From Planctomycetota bacterium (GTDB lineage Bacteria > Planctomycetota > Planctomycetia > Planctomycetales > Planctomycetaceae): a DNA stretch of 64,000 bases. This document shows, piece after piece, positions 47,765-56,447 of the stretch. Both the position numbers and the translations under genes were made by a program. Below the pieces are notes generated by a model that searched no databases, had not been told where the DNA came from, and was given only the letters and a program-made list of their open reading frames with translations. Each line of letters begins with the position of its first letter. Within the stretch, counting starts at the first letter, position 1. Location of the stretch: NCBI GenBank assembly GCA_027623235.1, contig JAQBVJ010000010.1, forward strand, positions 1-64,000, read 5' to 3'.

Positions 47765-47831
47765 GTCAGGTCACTTTTATGCCGGGCCTGTCCCATGACG
47801 ACACAAAGAGGACGAAACAAAGAGACCTGAC
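47765..47831. repeat. GTCAGGTC inverted repeat, REP-like
   Basis: GTCAGGTCACTTT (47765-47777) pairs with AAAGAGACCTGAC (47819-47831), 12 of 13 bases, with a 41-base loop. Phrases of the type GGGGTCAGGTCTCTTT are, as I recall, typical of REP-like elements mobilised by tyrosine transposases. No transposase is present here. Confidence 0.6.
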
Positions 47832-47867
47832 CCCTTAGTCGTTCCCGGCGAAACGGAAGCGGCGAGA

Positions 47868-47981
47868 ATGTTTCTGGACGAGGCAAGGGAGATTGACGAA
47901 ACAGACCAGATCACGGCAGCGCAGGAAAGCGTGTTCAAGGAAATCGCCTCCGTGCTGAAAGAAACAGGCAGCGGAGATTGA
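47868..47981 (+). pseudogene. Short C-terminal protein fragment
   Basis: A frame of 37 codons from ATG 47868 (open further upstream to the REP-like element) reads FLDEAREIDETDQITAAQES and ends at TGA 47979. Its charged, helical composition looks protein-like, but I cannot assign it and there is no ribosome binding site. It is probably the end of a gene removed by rearrangement. Confidence 0.35.
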
Positions 47982-48111
47982 TACGGCATCGGCAACCGGA
48001 AAGAAACGCCGCACAGTCCCGTTTCGATCGCAGCCAAACGCGATCCAATCCGGTACAATCCGGTGGAGTGCTCGACGATCGCGCCCGTTTTATTCGAAAA
48101 GGAGAGCGGCG

Positions 48112-49113
48112 ATGAAATCACACTTTACCCCGTGGCTAACGGCGTGCCTGATCGGGGCCGCGGCGGCAACCAGTTCGCGGGCGGACGGGGGCGCGGAACT
48201 CGTCGAGGCAACGACGATCTGGAGTCAGCCGCAACGGATTGCTTCAACCGATCTCGTACGATTCAAGGATCGCTGGATTTGCGTGTTTGAAACCGAGAAG
48301 GCCGCTTCGTCGAACCACGATTTGCGAGTCATCGCTTCGGCCGATGGGGTGAAATGGGAATCTGTGGCGCACATCAAATCGCCGACTCCGAACCGCGGTC
48401 TATACAATCCTAGGTTTGCTGTCGCACCCGACAACCGGCTTTTGCTCGTCGCAGTGGGCGTCGCCCAGCAGACCATAAGGCAGTCGATGTTGTGGGTTTC
48501 CACTGACGGCCGAGATTGGAGCAAGCCGAGGCATCTTGGCGAGGCGAATTTCATCCTCTCCGACGTCGCCCGGCATCAGGACGCCGTCTACAGCTACGGA
48601 TATGGTTGCATCTGTGGCATCATGCAAACCGTGCAAATCCGCCGCAGCAAAGACGGCCCCTTCGGCGAGCATTTCGAGCACACGTTTTCGGGCTTTTTCC
48701 CCAAGGCCGCGTCGCTCGCGTTCAACGGCGACCGCGGTGTTTGCCTGCTCAGCCGCAGCAACGGCCCAAACTCGGATCGGTCAACGTTGATCGGCCAGAG
48801 TCAGTCGCCGTATACCGATTGGGACTGGAAGCGGTTCAACCTACAGATGAGTCATCCGAATTTGATTTGCATGCCGGATGGCCAGATTGTCGCGGCGGTC
48901 GGGTTACACGAACCAAGCGTCCGCACGTCGCTCTGCGTCCTGGACATGGCAACGAGCGAACTTGATGAAGTTCTAAAACTTCCCGTTTACAGCCGAGCGA
49001 TTGACGTCGGGCTCGCGGCCCACGACGGGTATCTGTGGGTCAGCTACCACACGCCGGATCGCGGGAAGTACCACATTCATTTGGCCAAGACAAAGCTGGA
49101 GACCAGCAAGTGA
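48112..49113 (+). CDS. Exported sialidase-like beta-propeller protein
   Basis: A 333-residue exported protein (signal peptide ending near SSRADGG, ~25). The repeated pattern of a basic/aromatic strand followed by S-x-D-G-x-x-W (SADGVKWESVAHI, STDGRDWSKPRHL, RSKDGPFGEHF) matches Asp-box-like blades of sialidase/exo-alpha-glycosidase propellers. The catalytic Arg triad cannot be confirmed, so activity is unproven. AGGAG lies 8 bases before the ATG. The gene sits inside a zone of gene remnants on both sides, and its codon choice looks less GC-biased than the neighbours, which hints at later acquisition; that is an impression by eye. Confidence 0.75.
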   Translation: MKSHFTPWLTACLIGAAAATSSRADGGAELVEATTIWSQPQRIASTDLVRFKDRWICVFETEKAASSNHDLRVIASADGVKWESVAHIKSPTPNRGLYNPRFAVAPDNRLLLVAVGVAQQTIRQSMLWVSTDGRDWSKPRHLGEANFILSDVARHQDAVYSYGYGCICGIMQTVQIRRSKDGPFGEHFEHTFSGFFPKAASLAFNGDRGVCLLSRSNGPNSDRSTLIGQSQSPYTDWDWKRFNLQMSHPNLICMPDGQIVAAVGLHEPSVRTSLCVLDMATSELDEVLKLPVYSRAIDVGLAAHDGYLWVSYHTPDRGKYHIHLAKTKLETSK

Positions 49114-49677
49114 TTTGTGCACAGAACAAACAAGGACAGGCATTGTAGTTGGCTCTTCGAGACGAGCAGAATCAAATCAATAGCTGCAACAGCGCCTACG
49201 GAGCCACATCAGGGCAATCCCGCAGTCTGGGGAGGGCGAGCCGCTGTCTGTGGTCACGAAGCTCAGCCTGCAGCTTGAGCTGGGCGTGCAGCGGTGCACC
49301 TTCCAGTCCGGCCTCGCGGGGTTTCACGACAGCGGTGGAGCTATTTGAGGCTCAGCCGCTCAGCCTGGGCAGCCGTTGAGGTTGCTCAGCTTCGACACTC
49401 CCCGAGTTGTGGCGAAATCCCGGATTGCGGCTCGGCTGGTGCCGAAGATCACTCCGAACAGACGGTCGTTCTGACGCGATGCTCAACTGGCCTTCGAACT
49501 GACTGAACACGCGGCCGCCGAAGCCGCCGCCCATACGCTGATTCTGGCGAGCACCGGGCAGGAACACACCGTCACGGGTGCGGACACCGCTTTTACGATC
49601 GGCCAGGCGGGAGAAGGGGAAAACTGGCCAAACCGAATTCACTCATTTCGGGAAGTTATTTTCGACACGTTCCTCCC
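49114..49677. other. Decayed region without an intact gene
   Basis: 564 bp with no supported gene. Fragments on the minus strand, such as EGAPLHAQLKLQAELRD at about 49220-49310 and VRTRDGVFLPGARQNQRMGG at about 49540-49600, look protein-like but are interrupted and I cannot name them. I read the region as remnants of at least one lost gene. Confidence 0.5.
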
Positions 49678-50025
49678 TCAGTCATCCAGCTTGCCGAGGA
49701 ACTGGCCGCCGCTCATGAACATGCCGTTCTCGCAGGGCGAGCACCATTCCAGTTTGACCAGGTAGCGGTACTCACGAGTGTCGCTCGCCATTTTGACGGT
49801 GACTTCACCCGGCGTGACCGAGCCGCGATGCAGCAGGCCGATTCCGAAGCGACTGATTTCGCGAGTCATCGCAGGCACTGTGCTGCCACGTGAGGTGACG
49901 ACTTCGGCCGGCACGGACAGGTCGAGCCGTTCGGCGGCGCGGTTGTGGTCTTCGTCGCCCTTGCCAATGCTCTCAAGAATCTGCTTGAGATCTTCCAGGG
50001 TCGGTCGGCTCCACGGATCAGACAT
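49678..50025 (-). CDS. PilZ-like domain protein
   Basis: A 115-residue cytoplasmic protein. A short helical N-terminus (TLEDLKQILESIGKG) is followed by a PilZ-type beta-barrel: the RxxxR motif is RAAER and the second motif reads EISRFG, with Glu in place of the usual Asp of DxSxxG. PilZ domains bind cyclic di-GMP; the RxxxR is intact, so binding is plausible. The start at 50025 has GGAG 7 bases upstream; the longer frame to 50112 is not supported. Confidence 0.8.
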   Translation of the reverse strand: MSDPWSRPTLEDLKQILESIGKGDEDHNRAAERLDLSVPAEVVTSRGSTVPAMTREISRFGIGLLHRGSVTPGEVTVKMASDTREYRYLVKLEWCSPCENGMFMSGGQFLGKLDD

Positions 50026-50204
50026 TGCTCGCTCCGGTGTTTCAATCGCCGCCGGTCGAAATCGCCGCAGCGGCTCAGGATTCAAGATTGGACTCAGGAG
50101 AAACGACCGCACGAGTTCGGGCCGTCGTTACAACCGGTCGTTCCCGCGCGGTGGCCGGGAACTTCGTACAACCATAAGTCACAGTCTTCAGCCTGACCGA
50201 AGAT

Positions 50205-51743
50205 TCAGACCGATTCGCGAGTCGCGTCGGTTCCGGATGTCACGACCGTAACGACCTGACGCTTCCTGAGCAGCAGAATGGCCAGCAGTGTCGTCAGTGC
50301 GGTCACCAGAATGCTGGCAAAACCCCACGGAATCGAGCCGGCCGTCGCGGGTTCACTCGAATCGGCGTCGAGCGACCAGTCGATGATCGGGGCGGAGGAC
50401 GCTGCCTCCGAATTGCGAGCGTCTGTCGCAGCGAGTTCGTCCTGCCCGCCGGCGGCTCTCGGCAGTGCCTCGACGACGTTTCCGAACAACGGACCCTCGT
50501 CATTTGAGTTGTACGACGTCCGCTCGTACTGCCGGTTGTTTGGCACCGATTGCGGCGGAGCTCCGTTTGAGATCACACGCGGCCTGATCGGGCCAGCGGC
50601 ACGAACCCGCGGTTCCGTCTCGATCGGACGGGCCTGTGATTCCTGCCCGCTCCATCCGTTTCGCAAGTCCGCCGCCCCGACATTTCTTCCCGTCGCCAAC
50701 GACCCGCCTGGGCCTCCCATCGCAGGAACCATCATTGCGGGGTGACCGTCCAATGGCAGAAGTGGCTGTCGACTGGTCGCTTCGGTCAGCGAAACAGATG
50801 ACTGCCCAGGTCGAGACGTGATCAGCGGCGAAGTGGCAGCGTCCGGCGGAAGCGTCATTGCCGTCGCCATGTTTCGCCGACTGCTTTCGATCAGTTCGTT
50901 CACGGACACGGTACTGCCCTTGAGCGGCGATTGACCCTCCGTTGCCGACGCGTCAAGTCGAGGAGCTGCGACAGGGCCTCGAAATGAATCACGTCCCCCG
51001 GTCCGATCGAGGCTGGTCAACTCTGTGGCGCTTGACTCTGTGGCGCTTGATTCTGTGGCGCTTGATGCAGACTTCTCCGACTCGGCGATCACGCTGTTCA
51101 CCAGACGCTGAAATTCCCGATCGAAGCCATCTGAAAACTGATTTTCGTTTCCTCGCGACGCGTCAGATGATCGCTCGGTCAAGGTGCCTTCGAGGCCATC
51201 GGGAAGTTTCGGCACCCCGATGCGGCGGACAACCTGGCGCTCGCCGGACGGGGTGGCGTCCTCATTCGTCGACTGTCCGTCGAAAACGCTCCGCTGGCCA
51301 GTTCTCTGCAGCTTCGATCGCTCTGCTTCGCGCCGCTGCCTGGGTGAGGGCGCCGCCTCGCTCGTCGACTTGCGTGTAATGTCGGCCAGCGAATTCGGAT
51401 CGCTCGCCGAGTGAGAGCGCTCGCCGCTCAGAGCAAACGGGTCTTCGTAAAGCTCGGGACGCGATGAAGAATCTGCAGTTCCACTGGTCGATGAACTTCC
51501 ACCCACCAGACCTGTCAGGCGACGTCGATCAGGCTTCTCTTCCTTCGTCGGAGTTCCCCAGGTGCGCGGGTTTAATTTCGAGTCAGCGATCGTGTTCAGA
51601 GTCGGGCGTCTGTTCCACAAACTCGAAAACATCTGACGCGGGCCGGCCGCTTCCGAGAGAACGCTGGTTCCCAGGGTCGCCGCGCCCAGCGTCAGCCCGA
51701 TGGCTGAGGCACAGATGAGTTTGCGAAATCGAATACGCTTCAT
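50205..51743 (-). CDS. Low-complexity exported protein with C-terminal membrane anchor
   Basis: I do not recognise this family. The 512-residue product has a signal-like N-terminus (KRIRFRKLICASAIGLTLGAATLG), a short conserved-looking QMFSSLWNRRPTLN, then a very long Ser/Thr/Arg/Ala-rich, probably disordered region, and one C-terminal helix (~WGFASILVTALTTLLAILLL) followed by basic residues. It therefore probably spans the periplasm or cell wall with a membrane anchor. The disordered part includes three ESSAT-like repeats from a 15-bp tandem repeat. The ATG at 51743 was used; a TTG directly upstream is possible. No strong ribosome binding site. Confidence 0.7.
   Translation of the reverse strand: MKRIRFRKLICASAIGLTLGAATLGTSVLSEAAGPRQMFSSLWNRRPTLNTIADSKLNPRTWGTPTKEEKPDRRRLTGLVGGSSSTSGTADSSSRPELYEDPFALSGERSHSASDPNSLADITRKSTSEAAPSPRQRREAERSKLQRTGQRSVFDGQSTNEDATPSGERQVVRRIGVPKLPDGLEGTLTERSSDASRGNENQFSDGFDREFQRLVNSVIAESEKSASSATESSATESSATELTSLDRTGGRDSFRGPVAAPRLDASATEGQSPLKGSTVSVNELIESSRRNMATAMTLPPDAATSPLITSRPGQSSVSLTEATSRQPLLPLDGHPAMMVPAMGGPGGSLATGRNVGAADLRNGWSGQESQARPIETEPRVRAAGPIRPRVISNGAPPQSVPNNRQYERTSYNSNDEGPLFGNVVEALPRAAGGQDELAATDARNSEAASSAPIIDWSLDADSSEPATAGSIPWGFASILVTALTTLLAILLLRKRQVVTVVTSGTDATRESV
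51021..51065. repeat. Three 15-bp tandem repeats in the 50205 gene
   Basis: The unit CTCTGTGGCGCTTGA occurs three times (the third with one change at the first base) and encodes SSATE-type pentapeptides on the minus strand. Confidence 0.92.
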
Positions 51744-52237
51744 CAATCACACCGAGCTCGATCCGAATCGTCCTCGCACCGACCGTCTCATCGACCGCAG
51801 AACCGGCGCGCGGGAACACTCCTGTCCAGACAATCGGCACGACCGCGAATTCAGCCTTAACCGCTCACCCGGTTCGACTGAGCGTTTTACCAGGTCAACC
51901 AGTTCTGCCGCGTGTGACGATTGCGGAAGACGGGCAAACTTTGCGGGTCACAGAAACACGGAGGGCTGCTAACGCAGGCGGATTCCGGAGAAATCCGCCG
52001 ACAGTCAATTTTGCAGCGGTCGGGCGAGGACGGCACAAGCCGCCCGGTTTTGCATCGAAAAACGCGATCAATCCGGGCGGCTTGCGCCGCTCCACAAACT
52101 TGTGCGTGAATGGAGTTTGCGGTTTCACTTATTCGTTGTGGCGGGTTCAATGTTGAGTTCGCGTGAGATTCCGGCACGAGGCTGGTTCTCCGAATTGACG
52201 ATGACCCAACTGAAGATTGCCTCAAAGGAATGATTCC
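51744..52237. other. Divergent intergenic region with palindromes
   Basis: 494 bp between divergently transcribed genes, with no supported coding region. It holds an 8-bp inverted repeat GGCGGATT/AATCCGCC (51977-51984 with 51992-51999) and the REP-like element at 52032-52093. Promoters for both neighbours must lie here; the AAGGA ribosome binding site of the DUF1501 gene is at the right end. Confidence 0.55.
52032..52093. repeat. Second copy of the REP-like inverted repeat
   Basis: Arms GGCACAAGCCGCCCGG (52032-52047) and CCGGGCGGCTTGCGCC (52073-52088) pair at 15 of 16 positions. The right arm with its GCTCC extension matches 10195-10215 at 20 of 21 bases, showing a dispersed family. Confidence 0.8.
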
Positions 52238-53593
52238 ATGTTCCATCGGCGTGAGATGCTGCAGGTTGGCTGTTCGTCGTTTTTCGGCCTTGGCCTGACT
52301 GGCCTGCTGGAACGCCGTGAAGCTTCTGCGGCGAACGGGACCGCGACTCCTCAGCGAGCCAAATCGGTCGTGCTCGTCTTTCTGACCGGCGGCGGCAGTC
52401 ACATTGACATGTTCGATCCAAAACCGGAATCGCCCGAAACGAAAGGCGAGTTCAGCCCGATCGATACGCGGGTTCCCGGAATGCAGTTCGGCGAGCTGAT
52501 GACCGGTCTGGCCGATCGGGCAAATCTGCTGTCGGTCGTTCGCTCGATGGCCCATCGCGACAACCGCCATCTGTCGGGTTCGCACAACACACTGACCGGT
52601 TCCATCCAGCAGTTCCGTGGAGACTCGAACCAGGACAAATCGCTCAACCGCGGCGACTGGCCGTGCTACGGATCCGCAGTGGATTATCTGCGGCCGGCGG
52701 CAGATGGTTTGCCGAGTCACGTCACGCTGCCCCACCCGCTGATTGAAGGATCGCTCATCTGGCCTGGTCAGCACGCCGGCTTCATCGGCACGCAGTACGA
52801 CCCGTTCGTGTTGAAGGACGATCCGAACAAAGCGGATTTCAAAGTCAACGGACTGAGCCTTGTCGACGGCCTCGATGTGGAGCGGGTTCAGAGGCGGAGA
52901 GAACTGCTCAAACAGTCCGTTCGATCCGAATCGGATCTTGGTGAGTCGGCTTCCGGACGGAAACTGTCGGACCAGTTCGATGTGGCGTACTCGATGCTGA
53001 CTTCCGGTCGACTTCGCAAAGCGTTTCAGATCGAGGCCGAGACTCCTGAAGTTCGCGAGCGTTACGGTCGCTGCCGACGCGGCCAGACGCTGCTTCTCGC
53101 ACGGCGCATGGTGGAGGCGGAAATCCCGGTCGTGCAGTGCAACATGGGCATCGTTCAGTCCTGGGACACTCACGTGAATCACTTCCCGCGACTGAAGGGT
53201 GAGCTGCTGCCGCAGACCGATCGCGGAGTGAGCGCGCTGCTGGACGATCTGGTCGAGCGAGGTTTGCTGGACACGACGCTGGTCATCATCGTCGGCGAGT
53301 TTGGACGGACTCCGAGCATCTCGCCGCTGGCCGGGCAGACCGTGCCGGGCCGGCACCACTGGGCTCACGGATACACGGCCGTCTTTGCCGGCGCCGGCGT
53401 GCGGGGCGGGCAGCTCATCGGGAAGACGGACAAGACGGGCGGCTATCCAGTCACCGTACCGTGGTCGCCCAATGACATCGGAGCCACCGTTTACAGCTCG
53501 CTCGGCATCGACCCGAACAGCGACATCCACGATCGGCTCGGCCGTCCGTACCGACTGAATCAGGGCAAGGTGATGGACGTGCTGTTTGGCTGA
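52238..53593 (+). CDS. DUF1501 domain protein
   Basis: A 451-residue DUF1501 protein, first of three genes in a second planctomycete cytochrome cluster. The start FHRREMLQVGCSSFFGLGLTGLL is a Tat-like signal. The core shows FLTGGGSHIDMFDPKP, SWDTHVNHF and VGEFGRTPSISPLAG, followed by GRHHWAHGYTAVFAGAG. The ATG at 52238 has AAGGA about 9 bases upstream; a TTG at 52217 also opens the frame. The partner PSD1-type gene follows after 58 bp. Role unknown; probably cell-surface. Confidence 0.94.
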   Translation: MFHRREMLQVGCSSFFGLGLTGLLERREASAANGTATPQRAKSVVLVFLTGGGSHIDMFDPKPESPETKGEFSPIDTRVPGMQFGELMTGLADRANLLSVVRSMAHRDNRHLSGSHNTLTGSIQQFRGDSNQDKSLNRGDWPCYGSAVDYLRPAADGLPSHVTLPHPLIEGSLIWPGQHAGFIGTQYDPFVLKDDPNKADFKVNGLSLVDGLDVERVQRRRELLKQSVRSESDLGESASGRKLSDQFDVAYSMLTSGRLRKAFQIEAETPEVRERYGRCRRGQTLLLARRMVEAEIPVVQCNMGIVQSWDTHVNHFPRLKGELLPQTDRGVSALLDDLVERGLLDTTLVIIVGEFGRTPSISPLAGQTVPGRHHWAHGYTAVFAGAGVRGGQLIGKTDKTGGYPVTVPWSPNDIGATVYSSLGIDPNSDIHDRLGRPYRLNQGKVMDVLFG

Positions 53594-53651
53594 GGTCTTT
53601 TGAGTTTTGATTTATTTGAGCGAGCTATGCGGCGAGGGAAAAGGCCGGCTG

Positions 53652-56366
53652 ATGCGACGACTGGTTTTCACAATTGGCTTACTTGCAGTGTGCCTCATCG
53701 CCCGTGGGCAGGCCACAATTGCGGCCGACACGCCGCTGCTGTTTGAAGACTCCGTCGCGAAGCTTCTGACAAAGAAGTGCGGCACCTGCCACGGCGCAGA
53801 GGACAAAGAGGCCAGGCTGGATCTCACGTCGGCAACGGGAATTGTGCTGGGTGGCGAGAACGGGAAAGTGCTCGAGCCCGGCACGCCGAATGAAAGCTCG
53901 CTGTTCGCGCGGGTTCTCTCTGGTGAGATGCCGCCCGAAGGGTCGCCTCGTCTGACGAAGGCGGAGATTCAGACAATTCACGACTGGATCGCGGACGGAG
54001 CGAAATTCAAAACGCCGCCGAAGATTGCGCGACCGGTCACGCAGCACGACGCGATTCCGATTTTTCTGCTCCGCTGCACGGCGTGTCACGGGACGAGGCG
54101 GAAGGAAGGCGGGCTCGACCTGCGAACTCGTGAGTCCATTCTGAAGGGCGGCTCAAAGGGACCGGCGGCGGTCGTCGGCAAGCCGGCGGAGAGTCTGCTG
54201 ATTCAACGGATCCATGCCGAGGAAATGCCGCCTCGCCGACTGCTTGTTTCCGTCAGTGTCAAACCGATGACTCCGACAGAACTCGCGACGCTCGAACGCT
54301 GGATCGAGGCGGGGCTGCCGCTCTCGAAACCGAATCTGGCAAGCACTCGGCCGAAGGTGACTGATGAAAATCGAGCGTTCTGGTCGTTCCAGTCACCGAA
54401 GGCCGTGTCGATTCCAAAGGTCGGGCGTGGTGTCGCAAACCCAATCGATGCGTTCATCGAAAGAAGGCTCAACGAGAACGGGCTGACTCTCGCAGAACGG
54501 GCGGATCGGCTCACGCTTCTGCGGCGAGTCTGCTTTGACCTCACTGGGCTGCCGCCGACGATTGAGCAGCAGGACAAATTTCTTGCCGACACAGAACCGG
54601 GAGCGTGGGAGCGGCTGATTGATCGGCTGCTGGATTCGCCGCGGTACGGCGAGCGGTGGGCGCGGCACTGGCTCGACGCGGCCGGCTACGCGGATTCGGA
54701 GGGGGCTCAAAACGAGGATCGCGTGCGGCCGCACATCTGGCGGTACCGCGATTACGTCGTCCGCGCGTTCAATGCCGACAAGCCGTACGACCGGTTTCTG
54801 CAGGAACAGATCGCCGGCGACGAGCTGGTGGATTACGAAAACGCGAAGGAGATCACGCCGGAGATTTACGACTGCCTGGTCGCGACAGGTTTTCTGAGGA
54901 CGACACCCGATCGGACGTTTGCCGACATCACGAACTTCGTGCCGGACCGTCTGGAAGTCATCGCCGATGAAATGCAGGTTTTCAGCTCGGCGGTTCTCGG
55001 GCTGACAATTCAGTGTGCCCGCTGCCACGCTCATAAGTTCGACCCGATCTCGCAGCACGATTACTACGGCCTCACTGCGATTTTCAAGGACGCGCTGGAC
55101 GAGCACGACTGGCTGAAATCGCAGGGCCCACGGACGCTGAACGTCGTCACGACGAAGGAGCGGTCGGAGTGGGAAGCGAACGAGGAAGCGATTCGGCTCG
55201 AAGTCGAGTCACTGAAAACGGAACTCGAAGCGAAGCCCGATGAGGCAAAGCAAAAGGACCTTGAAGCGAAGATCAAAGCTGCCGAGTCTCGTCGCAAGCC
55301 CGAGCCGCGCATCCATGCACTGTGGTCGCGCGGCGAGCCGTCGCCGTCGTTTCTGCTTCTGCGAGGTAATTACCTGACGCCGGGCGAGCCTGTTTCCCCG
55401 ACCATTCCAGCGTCGCTTTCGGCTGACGGGTTCTCGTTCGAAAAGCTCATTCGAGAAAGCAGCACAGGATCGACTGATGCCGGAACGGGAAAGACGGGCC
55501 GCCGTCTCGCTCTCGCTCGCTGGCTGACGCGGCCGGACCATCCGCTCACCGCGCGAGTCATGGTGAACCGGGTCTGGAAGCACCACTTCGGACGTGGCAT
55601 CGTCAGGACCGTCGACAATTTCGGCGTGGCCGGCGAAAGGCCCTCTCACCCCGAACTGCTCGACTGGCTGGCGACGGAGTTCGTGAAAAACAGGTGGAGC
55701 ATCAAGTGGCTGCACCGCACGATCCTGACTTCCGAAACCTGGCAGCAGACGTCCCGGTCAAGCGACGTCAAGTCGACGAACGATGCCTCGCGACTTTGGC
55801 ACATGCCGTTACTGCGGATGGACGCGGAGACGGTTCGCGATTCTCTACTGAGCGTTTCGGGGCAGCTTGACCTGACTCCGTTCGGGCCGCCGGACTCCGT
55901 CGACGTGCGAGGCGACGGTCTTGTCACGGCAGTTCGCTCCGAGCGTGGCTGGAGGCGGAGCATTTTCATTCAGCAGCGCCGGACGAGAATTCCGACTCTC
56001 CTTGAGAATTTCGATTTTCCACAGATGGGACCGAACTGTCTTCAGCGAGGCGAATCGGTGGTCGCACCGCAGGCGCTTCATCTGCTCAATAATCGGATGG
56101 TGCATGAGCTGGCAGAACACTTCTCGGCTCGGGTTCGCGCGGAAGCCGGTGACGATGCGACGGCGCAGTTGCAGCGCGCCTGGCGGATCGCGATTGGCCG
56201 ATTGCCGAGCGACGAAGAAGAGCAGATCGGCAAAGAGCTGATGGTCGAGTTCCGGCAGAAGTGGATTGCGGATGGCAAGGTGTCAGAGGAAGAAGCCTCG
56301 GTGAAAGCTCTTTTGGGCCTGTGCCACGCGGTGATGAATTCGGCGGCGTTTTTATACATCGATTGA
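53652..56366 (+). CDS. PSD1-type cytochrome protein (PSCyt1, DUF1549, DUF1553)
   Basis: A 904-residue exported protein. A signal peptide (LVFTIGLLAVCLIARGQA) is followed by two cytochrome-like segments with heme motifs CGTCH (~40) and CTACH (~145), each followed by a Met-Pro (EMPP) that could be the axial ligand, then DUF1549 with CARCHAHKFDPISQ (~460) and DUF1553 (MVNRVWKHHFGRGIVRTVDNFG, LALARWLTRPDHPLTARV). A short Glu/Lys-rich coiled region (~520-560) lies between them. Such proteins are linked in planctomycetes to sulfatases and polymer use but have no proven activity. The start at 53652 is preferred over a TTG at 53607. It is flanked by two DUF1501 genes on the same strand. Confidence 0.95.
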   Translation: MRRLVFTIGLLAVCLIARGQATIAADTPLLFEDSVAKLLTKKCGTCHGAEDKEARLDLTSATGIVLGGENGKVLEPGTPNESSLFARVLSGEMPPEGSPRLTKAEIQTIHDWIADGAKFKTPPKIARPVTQHDAIPIFLLRCTACHGTRRKEGGLDLRTRESILKGGSKGPAAVVGKPAESLLIQRIHAEEMPPRRLLVSVSVKPMTPTELATLERWIEAGLPLSKPNLASTRPKVTDENRAFWSFQSPKAVSIPKVGRGVANPIDAFIERRLNENGLTLAERADRLTLLRRVCFDLTGLPPTIEQQDKFLADTEPGAWERLIDRLLDSPRYGERWARHWLDAAGYADSEGAQNEDRVRPHIWRYRDYVVRAFNADKPYDRFLQEQIAGDELVDYENAKEITPEIYDCLVATGFLRTTPDRTFADITNFVPDRLEVIADEMQVFSSAVLGLTIQCARCHAHKFDPISQHDYYGLTAIFKDALDEHDWLKSQGPRTLNVVTTKERSEWEANEEAIRLEVESLKTELEAKPDEAKQKDLEAKIKAAESRRKPEPRIHALWSRGEPSPSFLLLRGNYLTPGEPVSPTIPASLSADGFSFEKLIRESSTGSTDAGTGKTGRRLALARWLTRPDHPLTARVMVNRVWKHHFGRGIVRTVDNFGVAGERPSHPELLDWLATEFVKNRWSIKWLHRTILTSETWQQTSRSSDVKSTNDASRLWHMPLLRMDAETVRDSLLSVSGQLDLTPFGPPDSVDVRGDGLVTAVRSERGWRRSIFIQQRRTRIPTLLENFDFPQMGPNCLQRGESVVAPQALHLLNNRMVHELAEHFSARVRAEAGDDATAQLQRAWRIAIGRLPSDEEEQIGKELMVEFRQKWIADGKVSEEEASVKALLGLCHAVMNSAAFLYID

Positions 56367-56447
56367 GACACGTTCGGTGGCCCTTCCGGGCCGTCGGGTA
56401 CGCTTGGGACGGCCTGGAAAGGCTGTCCAACGGAGTCTGAGGTTGGC

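Noticed and set aside
51887..53530. A 547-codon minus-strand open frame
   Set aside because: It is antisense to the clear DUF1501 gene on the plus strand and has no recognisable motif.
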